A DNA stretch of 64,000 nt from Antedon mediterranea (taxonomy: Eukaryota; Echinodermata; Crinoidea; Comatulida; Antedonidae). A program made the translations under genes and the position numbers. The stretch is taken from assembly GCF_964355755.1 (NCBI RefSeq), contig NC_092671.1, forward strand, positions 5,963,001 to 6,027,000. Reading direction: 5' to 3'. Shown here piece by piece: positions 46,173 through 58,442 of this stretch; within the stretch, counting starts at the first letter, position 1; each line of letters begins with the position of its first letter. The notes below the pieces were generated by a model. That model did no database searches and was not told the DNA's origin. It saw nothing but the letters and a program-made list of their open reading frames with translations.

Positions 46173-47403
46173 AGTGTATGTTGTCCAACATTGTTTGCAT
46201 TGTTATTCTGCCACCCAAGAGATAGTAAGCACGAAGGAACCTCAATGATACAAGGCAGCAAATAGTACACATGCAAATTGCACTTCCTTGCATGCTAAAC
46301 GCCCTAGGGGTACAAATATGATTATAATATAGCAGGGATAGCAATTGTTAGATTACACGAAAACCACAAAGCCGCATATAAGATTGAAAACATTTTACAA
46401 ATAGTTTTGATGATGTAATAAAGCTTTTGGGTACTGAAAGTATATTTTTATTCTTTTTAGATGATGATTTTTTTTTGTTTTTTTATCTCAACCATTCTGA
46501 CAAAAATAACTTGCTTGATTTATGTATTAGGAAAATAAAGTTTTATAACTGCTCATAAAGTTTTCAAATTAATGAGCAAGAAAAAGATGCAAAGCTGATA
46601 AAAGACTTCACTGATTCAGGAACAATGTTATTCTCGCTCAATTTCAGATAATATTTTGACATCGTCTTTTGATACAACTCATATTTAAGTAGACACCTTC
46701 GAGACCAAAAAAAGTGTCCCCTGTTCTTGTAAAGGAACACCTTAATTATTATATAGGAGTGTTTTTTCGTAACAGGGTTTTCTACTTGCATTAGCTATGC
46801 TTCCAAGATTCTCCCTTCCATTCTTTTTTTTCTCATTGTATATTCCTTAATTGCACATTAGGGGGAGTGGGGTATTTTCTCTGCAGTACTATCTGTATGT
46901 GGTGTTTCCACTAGCTTATTGTATATAATTATTTAAATAAATATTATAATGAGTCCCCACTATGCGTATCTTAAAGCAATACAATATTATCCTTATGGGC
47001 CACTGGTCCCCAAAGAGGATTAACTTGGTCATTACGAAAACTGATTGATTGAGTGATTAATTGGTTGATTGATTTAATGATTGACTGATTTGATTAATTG
47101 ATAGTGTGCTATTTAGTTATTGTAGGTGTAATCCTTTACAACAATATCTATTTTTGAAATGTCAAGGTCACCTTCATTTCAGAGAAAAACAATGGCTGCA
47201 CTGCAGCTGGTTTTTCATTGTAGGAATTGAAAAAACCTTATAATTGATGACACTTATGATAAAAATTGATTTTCATTGATAACTTCGATTTTTGTTTCCT
47301 TTAAACTACAGTTATTCAAAATTTACTACTTTTTCATTAATTTGTAGTATCTAGATTAGTAGAATCCTATCAAAGGGACACATTTGGGAAATAACAATAT
47401 TCC

Positions 47404-47486
47404 CACAAGGATGTCCCCTGAATAGAGGTTTCCCCTGAATAGAGGTTTCCCTTGAACAGACGTTTACTCTGAATAGAGGTTTCGCC
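47404..47486. repeat. 17-bp minisatellite (gaatagaggtttcccct), left part
   Basis: About five units, some diverged (gaacagacgtttactct). The array is split from its right part by the TTAA-flanked element at 47491-48620. Confidence 0.9.
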
Positions 47487-47490
47487 TTAA

Positions 47491-48620
47491 AATGGACCTG
47501 AAATGGACTTTCGATTTTCAAGAAATTCACACATGTTATTTAAATGTATCAAATTAACACAAACCCATACAAATAAAAACAAAATGCATAGTATTTTGAG
47601 AAAAAACGAAATTTTAAGATACCTTAATAAATTAGCGAAAATTACTCATGGCATTGCAATATTCTATTTCAACGGCCGTCGGAAGCCTCTATATTCACGA
47701 CGTCACATATACACACGACGATATCGAGAGCGTGTATGCCGCCATATAGTCTGTGAATGATCGACGGCCTGGAAAGATACGCGAAGCGTTGACACTAATA
47801 CTAATTTATTCAATATCTAATGTTGTTGAAATATAGGTCCCTAAAATTTACTTTGTTCTAAAACCCAAATTTGGAAGGCCTACCTTTCCAAACCTTTACT
47901 AGGCCTAGGCCCCCAATCCAGCGCGCGGAGTCGATCCACCACCCACCACCCACACCATACGGCGAGGCTTCGTTTCATGTGCATCCAAGGACCAAAGCGA
48001 TATCAACAACTTGCTGCGCTCATTGTCAAGTTAAAGTAAAATATGAATAAAATTCGTTTTCGAACTGCCTGATTCGTGACAAATAAATTATCATCTCATA
48101 TTACTATACTAATTTAATTCTGTTAAACTAAAAACTAAAGAAATTTTAGCAGTATAAATTACGAACGATATACAAAATACATGAACGGAAAGTATGGTTA
48201 CGCATCATTGCACACGGCGCTGTATCCCGGACAACGTTGCCAGGCTAACTTCGGTATTGCCAGAAAAAAAACGTTGATTTGAAGATTTTAAATCGTCATT
48301 TACTCGATGAATAACCGTTTATACGGTAATATTTTTATCTAAAAAAATTCTTAATACGTTTCTGCAAATGCACAAGCATTTTTTAGAAAATACTCCATAG
48401 ATTTCAAGAGTTATAGCCAAAAAACTGCAAATTGTTCATTGGAGGGATAGGAATATATTCACAAAGTGACGTCACCCGCGAATTTTTTTGATTTTCAAAT
48501 GGGGCTTCCCCAAAAGGGCCAATTTATATTTTGTAACAGTATACATTCTAGCAACATCTAATAGCCCCAAAAACATCATTCTAAAATGAAAAAAAATCGA
48601 AAATCCATTTCAGGTCCATT
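47491..48620. mobile_element. TTAA-flanked TIR transposon (non-autonomous), copy 1, 1130 bp
   Basis: The ends aatggacctgaaatgga and tccatttcaggtccatt are exact inverted repeats, continuing into tttcgatttt/aaaatcgaaa. TTAA stands immediately outside both ends (47487-47490, 48621-48624), as for piggyBac-type insertion. A second copy lies at 51272-52381 in the opposite orientation. No transposase is recognisable. A frame of about 85 codons at 47503-47760 is shared with copy 2 but resembles nothing I know. Confidence 0.87.
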
Positions 48621-48624
48621 TTAA

Positions 48625-48851
48625 TAGAGGTTTCCCCTAAATAGAGGTTTCCCCTGAATAGAGGTTTCCCCTGAATAGAGGTTTCCCCTGAATAGAGGTT
48701 TTCCCTGAATAGAGGTTTTCCCTGAATAGAGGTTTCCCCTGAATAGAGGTTCCCCCTGAATAGAGGTTTCCCCTAAATAGAGGTTTCCCCTAAATAGAGG
48801 TTTCCCCTGAATAGAGGTTTCCCATGAATAGAGGTTTCCCCTGAATAGAGA
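48625..48851. repeat. 17-bp minisatellite (gaatagaggtttcccct), right part
   Basis: About 13 units with few substitutions (cccctaaatag, ttccctgaatag). The flanking element interrupted the array at a cct-taa-tag variant unit. Minus-strand peptide frames across it (GETSIQGKPLFR...) are artefacts. Confidence 0.93.
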
Positions 48852-50827
48852 TTGCCAGTAGTGTATTAAAATATATTGTTTCTCATTCATTTAATAGGAA
48901 AGTGGTTTTTTTTTAATAGGGTGGTCCTAAAATAAGAGTTTAAGTGTACTGTACTAATTACAAGTTCATTTTATTAAGAATTGATTGATTTGAATTTTTT
49001 ATTTATGCTCAAATATTTTCAATTGAATTTTAAATTATGTTTGATTGAAATAAAAAAATATTTTATTTTTGAATTTTTAAAACTACACTTGTATATATTA
49101 TTGAGGAATAAATGAATACAATAATTAATTCCTTCATTTATATTAACTGTGAATAATCATTTAAATTACATTAGAACAGATCAATCTTTCTAAAATTATT
49201 ATTTCGATTAAACTGTTTTAAAAAAGCATGTACATGCGATTAATTTGAGCTCCTTGAGGCATAGACAGGGATTCTGTTTCAATCCTACATGCTCTACCCA
49301 ATTTCACAACTTGACCTATATAACATGACCTTTGTATCGTCGTCAGATGTGTACGGGCAGCACTTGCAGGCTGGATGGCCTTGACTCAGTTTTAGCGATT
49401 CCGCGGTACTCTACACACTGTTTCCTCCCGCCCACTTTAATTAATACCAAAGCTATCTTATTAAGCGATTCCTTTCATATGTTCATTAGTTGATAAAACT
49501 GGTTGCAGAGCTGGTTATAATTTGATTACATCTGATCATTCAAACTTGTGTTGATTATGTGTATATAGTATGCTGAATGCACAATATACATTTCATTGAT
49601 TAACCTTTCATACATGAATAAACATTCAAGCAAATGTTGACCTTGATAAAATTTTAAAAAAAACATTTAATATTAAAAACTACATAATATTAGCATTATG
49701 ATATTGTTGCTATACTGTACTGGTTGTGGCTATGGAAAATGGAAGGGGCATGTATTGGGTAAGTCAGCAGTGTCCATGGTTTGCCTCCATGCTACTGCAG
49801 TACCATACCATACTACTATCTAATTTTATACTTTCGTCCACTTATTATGACAGATCCATGTTACTAATTTTGCAAGAAATTACTACACATTTGTGAAGGA
49901 AATTTACCTTGGTGTGGATTGTTTATTATACTCGCTATGCATACAGTATGACTGATATGCTTGAGTATCACCTATTTCCTAATTTATGCTAGATATGGGC
50001 ACAAGACAACTTCTCCCTCCCATGAAACGTGTTGCCAAATTTTTGTATTCAGACCCCCACCCCCACCCCCTGGGACTATACCTGGTCGTAGTAGTAGTAG
50101 TAGTAGTTTAGTAATTTAATTAATATCTAATGAATAATATTAGATGATTATTATAATAATATATCATTTTAATGGACAAAAATAGTAATTCAACAAAAGT
50201 GAATAAAAAATAAATAAAACATAGTACGGTACCAGTAAGCATACAAAATATATCTTGAACTGTAAAAGTACATACCCATTTAATTATATAATACATAACA
50301 TGATCTGATAACCATACTTGTTACACTTATTCTGAGCAAGTATATTCTTTTAAACATGAATTTTAAACTCATTAATTTTGATATCCGCATGTTTATTTTA
50401 TTGGCAGACTTTCAAGTTTACTCCGTTTGAAAAAAATATAATTCTAATATATTCAGTTCATTTAATATATTTTGATTTATTAAAACATACTCAAGGTTTT
50501 ATATTGTTACATACTTAACCACCTTTATGGTTTAAAATAAATCATTCTGGTAAGTATATCATCTCCTAATTGAATTTAAATGATTTCCTATAATGAAAAA
50601 AAAAAATTCATTTTTTTAGAATGGTACGATCAGTTCAACTTTATTTTTCAACTTCTGTCTAATCACTTTCACTCCCTATTAATAATACATTTCGCTTCTC
50701 ATTCTTAATCCTTTTCTCTTCTCACTGGTTTTTGTCCCCATTAATAATCCCTTTTAATAATAATCCCCTTTTCCAAATTGTACTACTTTTCCCTCCTTAC
50801 TCTCTTTCTTCAGTAACTATTCCCTCT
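48852..50827. other. AT-rich gene-free stretch with small C-rich and (TAG)n tracts
   Basis: No exon was supported. There is a C-rich run (acccccacccccaccccctg, about 50046-50065) and (gta)n/(tag)n at about 50085-50108. Confidence 0.5.
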
Positions 50828-50969
50828 TAAGCTCTGTCTACTACACTATCAAACTTTATGTGACATATGATGTGCCCATATATGGACATGATGATGTCAT
50901 ATCATTGCCATATTTGGGCACATCAAATTGTTTTTGTCAAACTAGTTTGATAGTGTAAACAGAGCTTTA
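50828..50969. mobile_element. Palindromic MITE family, copy 8
   Basis: aagctctgtctactacacta at the left, gtgatg-type and atatatggacatgatgatgt blocks inside, and caaactagtttgatagtgta/aacagagcttta at the right. It is close to full length. Confidence 0.9.
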
Positions 50970-51271
50970 GAAACTAGAAGAATAGACCACATTTTGGGAT
51001 ATGTAATAATATAATATAATTCATAATTTATGTACAAAACTATAAAAAAATAAACCTAATAAATCATCATGTGATGCATTGTGAGTTTATCACATTTTTA
51101 ATTGCTTTATGCAATAGTTGATAGTGTTTTATATCTAAAAATGTCTGAATTAATGTTTAAAATGTAGACATAGACTACATCTGGAATGGAGTCTATGAAC
51201 TACAGTATGTAAAACATGAATACTAATTGGTATTCTTTGTATTTCATCTGGTGGCCATTATAATTTCTTAA

Positions 51272-52381
51272 AATGGACCTGAAATGGATTTTCGATTTTT
51301 TTCATTTTAGAATAATGTTTTGGGGGCTATTAGGTGTTGCTAGAATATATATTGTTACAAAATATAAATTGGCCCTTTTGGGGAAAGCCCCATTTGAAAA
51401 TAAAAAAAAATTCGCGGGTGACGTCACTTTGCGAATATATTCCTATCCCTCCAATGGACAATTTGCAGTTTTTTGGCTATAACTCTTGAAATCTATGGAG
51501 TATTTTCTAAAAAATGCTTGTGCATTCGCAGAAACGTATTTAGAATTTTTTTAGATAAAATTATTACCGTATAAACGGTTATTCATCGAGTAAATGACAA
51601 TTTAAAATCTTAAAATCAACGGTTTTTTTCTGGCAATACCGAAGTTGGCCTGGCAACGTTGTCCGGGATACAGCTCCGTGCGCAATGATGCGTATCCATA
51701 TTTTCCGTTCGTGTATTTTGTATCGTTCGTAATTTATACTGCTAAAATGTGTTAGTTTCTTTAGTTTTTAGTTTAGCAGAATTAAATTAGTAATATGAGA
51801 TGATAATTTATTTGTCACGAATCAGGCAGTTCGAAAACGAATTTTATTCATATTTTACTTTGGCTTGACAATGAGCGCAGCAAGTTGTTGATATAAACGG
51901 AGCCTCGCCGCATGATGTGGGTGTGGTGGATCGACTCCGCGCACTGGATTGGGGGCCTAGGCCTAGTAAAGGTTTGGGAGGTAGGCCTTCTAAATTCGGG
52001 TTTTAGAACAAACGAAGTACATTTTAGGGACCTATATTTCAACAACAATAGATATTGAATAAATTAGTATTAGTGTCAACGCTTCGCGTATCTTTCCAGC
52101 CAGGCCGTCGATCATTCACTGACTATCGGGCGGCATACACGCTCTCGATATCATCGTGTGTATATGTGACGTCGTGAATATAGAGGCTTCCGACGGCCGT
52201 TGAAATAGAATATTGCAATGGCGTGAGTAATTTTCGCTAATTTACCATGGTATCTTAAAATTTCGTTTTTACTCAAAATACTACACATTTTGTTTTTATT
52301 TGTATGGGTTTGTGTTAATTTGATACATTTAAATAACATGTGTGAATTTCTTGAAAATCGAAATTCCATTTCAGGTCCATT
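51272..52381. mobile_element. TTAA-flanked TIR transposon, copy 2, 1110 bp, inverted relative to copy 1
   Basis: Same termini (aatggacctgaaatgga / tccatttcaggtccatt), with TTAA at 51268-51271 and 52382-52385. Its interior read on the minus strand matches copy 1 throughout with scattered substitutions and small indels. The shared frame here is 52369-52151 (-). Confidence 0.87.
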
Positions 52382-52739
52382 TTAACAACCCATTTATATA
52401 AGTTGTTTTGAATTTGTTTCATATTTTATCACTGAAAAAAAAAAGATCTGACCCTACAATAATAGTTTGATAAATTCTCAATATCCTAAATTACATTATT
52501 ATTATTGATAATGATTTATTTTTTCAAATATCATACAATACAAGCCAGTCACTTTCCAATAATAGCTTTAATAACAAAGATTCTTTATGATTATTATTAT
52601 GTTTCAGAATAGCAATCATATTTTCTTATATTTCCTATCCAATTTGTTTCAATTATCTGTGTATCTCGATCAGTAATTCGTCGGCAGAAATTAAACTTGA
52701 CATTCTAGATAAAAGAAAAAAGCGATTGGTCTCTAATTA

Positions 52740-54004
52740 GCAAGGCTCGTTTTACAATGTGGTTGGCTGGCTATAAAACATCACAGTATGCGACAATCTC
52801 CACGCTGGTGTTTTTAACAGCATGAGTGAACATGGCCTTGCCACATGCCTACATGCCATACACAGATTTTTTTATATATAATGATTGGTTCACGATAAAT
52901 GGAGTTATTTTACGCATGTACGGTTCTGTGTTCTGCGAGCATACACACATCGAGACCAGTTGTGTAAATACAAGAGTAAATTGATGTAGATTTCGTGACA
53001 GTAACTGTTTTTATATTAGTTTCTACTTCTTAGTGCACTAAATTATTGACTGAACTCTTATTTTCGATATACAATTAATTTGAATTTAATTTGTAATCGT
53101 ATATTAATAAAACTGGCAATTAATGTTTAAGAAATTATCAATTATTTTCTTCAATTACTGAGGAGATAAAAGCAATCTACCGCTTGGATAATATTTGCGA
53201 TTAAAGAGTTATAAAGATACATATATTAATTAATTAGCAGAATGTACGGTTAGTAGAAACTAAGTAGTAAATATTAAAGCATGTCCTGCGTTGGATTAAC
53301 CACTTAATTTATATGCGAAGAGGAAAGAGTGTTGTCTACGATGAGAGGTGTGATATTTTTTAAAACTTGGTCGTGTTTGTCTATGAGATGAACAACAAAT
53401 GTGGTGTGAGTACAGTTATGTGTGAGTATTTGTACTCTGCATTTATATTTGTTGGTGGATTTGACAGTTTTGATTTGAAAAGTGCAGTTCAACTGATTTA
53501 ATTCCTATGCATGTATATAGTTGCACACCACCTTCTGTGCAATGGAGCGTGACTCACATAGACCGGTGCGCATAGATAATGAGAAACAAGGGTGGTGAAG
53601 TGATTGGTGATACAAGGCTAATGAGATTCAGTTGACCTTTATTTGACCTTGTGGCCATTCAAGGCCAGCTAGTACTCATGTAAGGAATCAGTGTGGAGTT
53701 AGCTATTTCGGTGTGAAGCCCAATGCTAAATATCTCTGCAGCATTAATAAGTATAGCCACCACTCTGGAGGGCACAAGGCCTGTGTAGTGTAAGTCATTT
53801 CCGCCAATCCGTGCGTCCTTGTAAACTGTCTGGAAAGTACGTTGCCTGCTGATATAGTACCCGGTGCAGAATATTGGAGTTCGCCTTCAGGGGCTTGTAA
53901 CGTTGTGCTTGAACTTGGCATAAGGTGTACTTTTATTTTCGCGTGTGCTGTACATAAGGAACTCATGGACTACTCTCATGGCTTCACGCAAGTTTATACA
54001 TCAG
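52740..54004 (+). promoter_or_regulatory. Possible promoter/first-exon region
   Basis: A TATAAAA-like ggctataaaacatc occurs at about 52769-52780 in a segment less AT-rich than its surroundings. At 53965-54004 an ATG opens 13 codons (MDYSHGFTQVYTS) ending at a donor cag|gtacgt. The frame is in fact open from 53842. No downstream exon is identified, and the support is only composition plus sites. Confidence 0.22.
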
Positions 54005-55317
54005 GTACGTTTAGATTTTTTTTTTCATGTCTTAGATTCTGCGGTGTATGTTGTACGTCTAAATTGTGACAACTTAATACTAGCATATCAGTGTGTTCCA
54101 GTTCTTTGCGACCCTTGGTAATGCCGTATTAGGAGATTCTTTTCGCATCAAAAACTGTCAGAATAAATAACATTTTACTGTTATTTGACAGCTGTACATT
54201 TAATGTGGATAAAATGATAAATATCAAAGATTACATTGATAAAATTATTGAAATATAAGATAAAAAGATGTTTTTGAGTTTGATTCGACATACAGTCATT
54301 ATTTTAATTACGAGTAGAATAATAGTAGTAATTCTATGGTTATTGAAAAAAATATTTTGTTAAAAAATTATGCATACAAAAGAGTATAATAATACCAACC
54401 TATGAAAGTAAAAATTAAAAACATATTACATTAAAAACAAACAGGAAACATGCCAAAACTTATTAAATCAAATCTATATTTAGAAACAGTATTATTGGAT
54501 TGTGATATCTTTTATACAGTATAAATGTACAAAAACAAAACAGACATATTTAAATATTTCATTTAATTATATCTATATGTCATGTTATGTCATCTTTTCT
54601 AGCATATTATAAATTTCCAACTATTTTAAAAAATGAAAATATAACAATCAAATAAACAAAACAAATAACAAATCTGTTTATCAAAAAATACTCGTTAAAA
54701 TTCAAATTATGATGTATTTTGTGCAATTCTGTTTTTCAAAAGTAGATGTTTAGTCTTAGAGGTTCCAAACACGATGTTAAGAGTCGTACATAAGTGGTGT
54801 TGGAGATTTATCGAGATGATGGACATTTTAAAAGATTGTTAGATTGAATCATAAGGATCTCTCGAACATAGGATGTCTACGAATAATTTTATATTTTTGC
54901 CTCTGGAGAGTAGAAGATATGGTAATAGAAAGGTTTATAACCAAATTAACATACTTAAGTTTTCTGCTTAAATCTGTTAATGTAATGTAGTTTTTTTTCC
55001 CCATCGATCAAAACATTTTAAAAAGTTTAAAGGTGGATTTTATATCAACAACCGTAATGTTTACTTTTTATATCACAGAAATGTACACAATATGAAAATG
55101 TACAATGATTGACAAGTTTTTTTTAGTATGTTTGATTGACCTTTGAAATGGCATTGCTTATTTTAACTTTGGTTTAAATTTATATATAACTTATTTTAAT
55201 TAGTTAATTTTGACAGTTGTATAAACAGTAACTCCAGAGAATGAAATCTTTTTCGGTGATGAATTAATGAGCGAAATTTATTATAAATTCTAATTTACAT
55301 TTTTATTACAATTGTTA
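54005..55317. other. AT-rich gene-free stretch
   Basis: No exon, RNA gene or element end was found. Confidence 0.5.
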
Positions 55318-55437
55318 ACTAGGCAATTTATTAAATATTATGAATGAACAAAAATGATGTAATATCTAGTAGGCAATTTATTAGATATTATGAATGACAA
55401 AAATATGTAATATTTAGTAGACAATTTATTAAATATT
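55318..55437. repeat. Tandem repeat of about 54 bp, 2.3 copies
   Basis: The unit is taggcaatttattaaatatt followed by atgaatgaacaaaaatgatg and taatatctag. The three blocks lose bases progressively. Confidence 0.8.
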
Positions 55438-55494
55438 AATTAAGTTTATAATGGAAATACATAATTTCTTTAAAGAAATAGTTAATTTCTACAT

Positions 55495-55559
55495 AGGATT
55501 GTTTGAAAATTATGAATATTGTTAACCTATATAATTTTCAAACAATCCTAACAATATTC
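55495..55559. repeat. Interlocked inverted repeats (A-B-A'-B' order)
   Basis: A (aggattgtttgaaaattat, 55495-55513) pairs exactly with A' (55531-55549). B (gaatattgtta, 55514-55524), in the loop of A/A', pairs exactly with B' (taacaatattc, 55549-55559) lying outside it. Confidence 0.85.
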
Positions 55560-56694
55560 ATAAAATCTTATACATTGTCATCATGACGTATTTATAAAAA
55601 GCATTTAAATTATTTCTAAATAAAACTAGAATTCTTTAAAATGAAAAGAAATTGTTTATTAAAACCACTTGTAAGGAAGAATTTCCAATCTGTTTAGAAC
55701 AGCATACAAGCTATAGCGGTCAGTTGATTGTAGATTCCATTATTGTTCACTGCTTCTGCACTTTACAATTTCCAAATTCAATACGCTTCTAATTCTCTGA
55801 ACAAAAAAATCTTGAACAACAAAGATTGAAATTTGTTTTGGTTGACTGCTGCTTTTATTAAACAAAATAATTTTCTTAAACCCTAACACAGACATACAGT
55901 CCACTCACATACAAAATCCTAATCTCATATACAAGTGTTTGCTATTATTTTTATATCTAACATAATATTCGCCAACTAATTCCAAGTCATGCCATATTCA
56001 AAACTAATATTCTAGAGATTTTGCGTGTAATACATATCGTTTGATCTCTGTTTCACCCGCGTTATGTAAATCCAAATATGTTTTCATATTTAGCAGATAC
56101 GCTAAGCTACGTATTCTTAAAATATTGTTTTCATTTGATTTTACATACAAATGAATGGATTTTCAAAACAGGTGCCTTTAGAACATTATTGGTATGCAAA
56201 GGATACTGTGTATGCTATGGAATTATGTTTAAACTTTTTTTGTTTTGTTAGGGCTTAATAACATGATCCTTTCATTGGCTTTGTTCACTTCAAGGTTCAC
56301 AAAAAGGAAGGAAAACATAACATAATGTTATTCAAAAAGAAAAAAAGATTAATTGGCTTGGTAAAAATTATCTATAACCTGACTATGAACAGTTTTAGAA
56401 TCGGAATTATTGGTTTGAAATCGCTTGACCGTTTTAAGAATTTAAATCCTATTTAGAATTCAATTACTGGCCATCATCTTTATGTCCAACATCTGTTCTG
56501 TTTTATCTGTTCTACATCATATTCCTCATTAAATTAAATATGGTGTAATACCTTTTTAAAATATACTATTAATATATACCATCTTCATACCAATATAACC
56601 TCATACAGCATTCCGAACATTCTGAAATAATTTAAATTACATTTTTTGCAAATTGAAAACAAGACAAAAACAGTATTGGTTTTCTATTAAACCT

Positions 56695-56935
56695 ATCATG
56701 TCCTCCATATTCCATATTCCATGTCCTCCATATTCCATGTCCTCCATATTCCATGTCCTCCATATTCCATATTCCATGTCCCCCATATTCCATATTCCAT
56801 GTCCTCCATATTCCATATTCCATGTCCTCCATATTCCATATTTCATTTCCTCCATATTCCATATTCCATGTCCCCCATATTCCATATTCCATATTCCATG
56901 TCCTCCATATTCCATGTCCTCTATATTCCACACAA
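56695..56935. repeat. Minisatellite of ccatattccatgtcct units
   Basis: Tandem 16-bp (ccatattccatgtcct) and 11-bp (ccatattccat) pieces in mixed order. Several frames on both strands are open because the mix rarely makes a stop; none is a gene. Confidence 0.92.
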
Positions 56936-58438
56936 GCCAATACATTTCTTTTCTTTCTTTTCAATACATTTAATTTAAAAATACTCCGAACATGCAGCTT
57001 ACATTAATTTTTTTAAACAGCATTTAAAATGTTAAAAATATGCAGTTAAATATGTATATATAAATAGAAAACTCTGTTTCAAAGAATTGAGTTTAGGATA
57101 ATGTAAGAATTAGGACAATTGATGTCTAGACTGAGCATAAATGATTTATGTGCGCATTGTGGTCATTTAGTTTTTTTATGTAGCATTCATGGTTTGTTTT
57201 TCAGTTTGTATTCTGTATGAACTGTGTTTGACCATATCACTCATTAATATATGTACAAAATGTAAGATTAGATATGTGATTATTATACACATTTGGCATC
57301 TGATATTCTACACAGCCATAGGCTCATTTTGGTTATGTGTCCACAATATATTTGGTCAGAATATCTCTCGTTTTGAAAGGAATTGGATTGCATGGACGAC
57401 ATATATTAATTGGTAATAAATCCATGTGAATAGTAGAAATTTATAAGTCCTTTTGAAATAGGAATAGTTAACTGGTCTGTTATACTATCACCTTCCCATC
57501 TGTCTGTCCATTTATAGTTTTTTTCCTTAAAGTATGAAATTGTATACATACAGTAGTTTCATGTTGTATCCATCCATCTACGTCTTGTATGTATTATACA
57601 TTTCTTTCTCATTTTTCCATTGGTCCTATATTATATATAGTTTACTATATAATACTTAGAACCCAAATTAAGGGGAAAACTTCAGAACTCAACAAAGTGT
57701 CTTCTGCTTTGGCTATTGACATTATATTTGTCACTGTTCATTTCATAGGGATGTCTCAAAAGATAGATTCCGCAATGGAGGGGTTCTACTCTAAAGCACT
57801 TAATTTACATTACTAAACCACTGAATTGGTGTAGTTTATTCTTTTAAAAACAATTATATTCCAGAATAAAAATATATCTTTAACATTTTTGTCAAGGTCT
57901 TTGTGTGTGTGAGGTAATATTCTGAGTATTGGTATTTGTATGCTAATTTCTACCGCAATTATATAATAAAGAAATGTTGAACATCAGCATGGTATAAACA
58001 ACACGGTAATTTAATTTCTTTGAAAATCTGTGTTTAACACACATGCTGTTGTTTCTAGATGTATGAAGCATGTAAGTAGCATTATACCGTAAATGATCAA
58101 ATAAACTCATTTGAATAGGCATGTCTCTCAATAGAAAACAAATAGTATATAATATTGTTGAGAATATCAAAAGTTTAGATATAATTTATAAAAACATTGA
58201 TTTTTTCTTTAATGATCTGCCATAAACAATGTCAAAAATGTGAATCATATCAACCCTTTTAAGGTCAAAAGTTAATCAATGACAGGCACGTTTTAATGAA
58301 AGTAATATTTCCAGTAGTGTAATTATAAAGGCAATATCAGATATTTTAATTTCAAACAACATTGACAATGTTCAATTCTAAATACAGTGATATCAAAGTC
58401 ATACCCATAACATTAATGTTAAATTATAAACATGAAGA
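56936..58438. other. AT-rich gene-free stretch
   Basis: No supported exon was found. Open frames at 57189-57416 and 57589-57816 have no recognisable content. Confidence 0.5.
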
Positions 58439-58442
58439 TTAA

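Noticed and set aside
48621-48890. Minus-strand GETSIQGKPLFRGNLYS repeat frame
   Set aside because: Translation of the 17-bp minisatellite; not a gene.
53304-53492. 62-codon minus-strand frame (MNCTFQIKTVKST...)
   Set aside because: Protein-like at a glance, but short, with no motif or splice context.
56632-57007. Overlapping frames with YSMSSIFHIPCPP or NMEYGGHGIW repeats
   Set aside because: Simple tandem repeat read in several frames on both strands.
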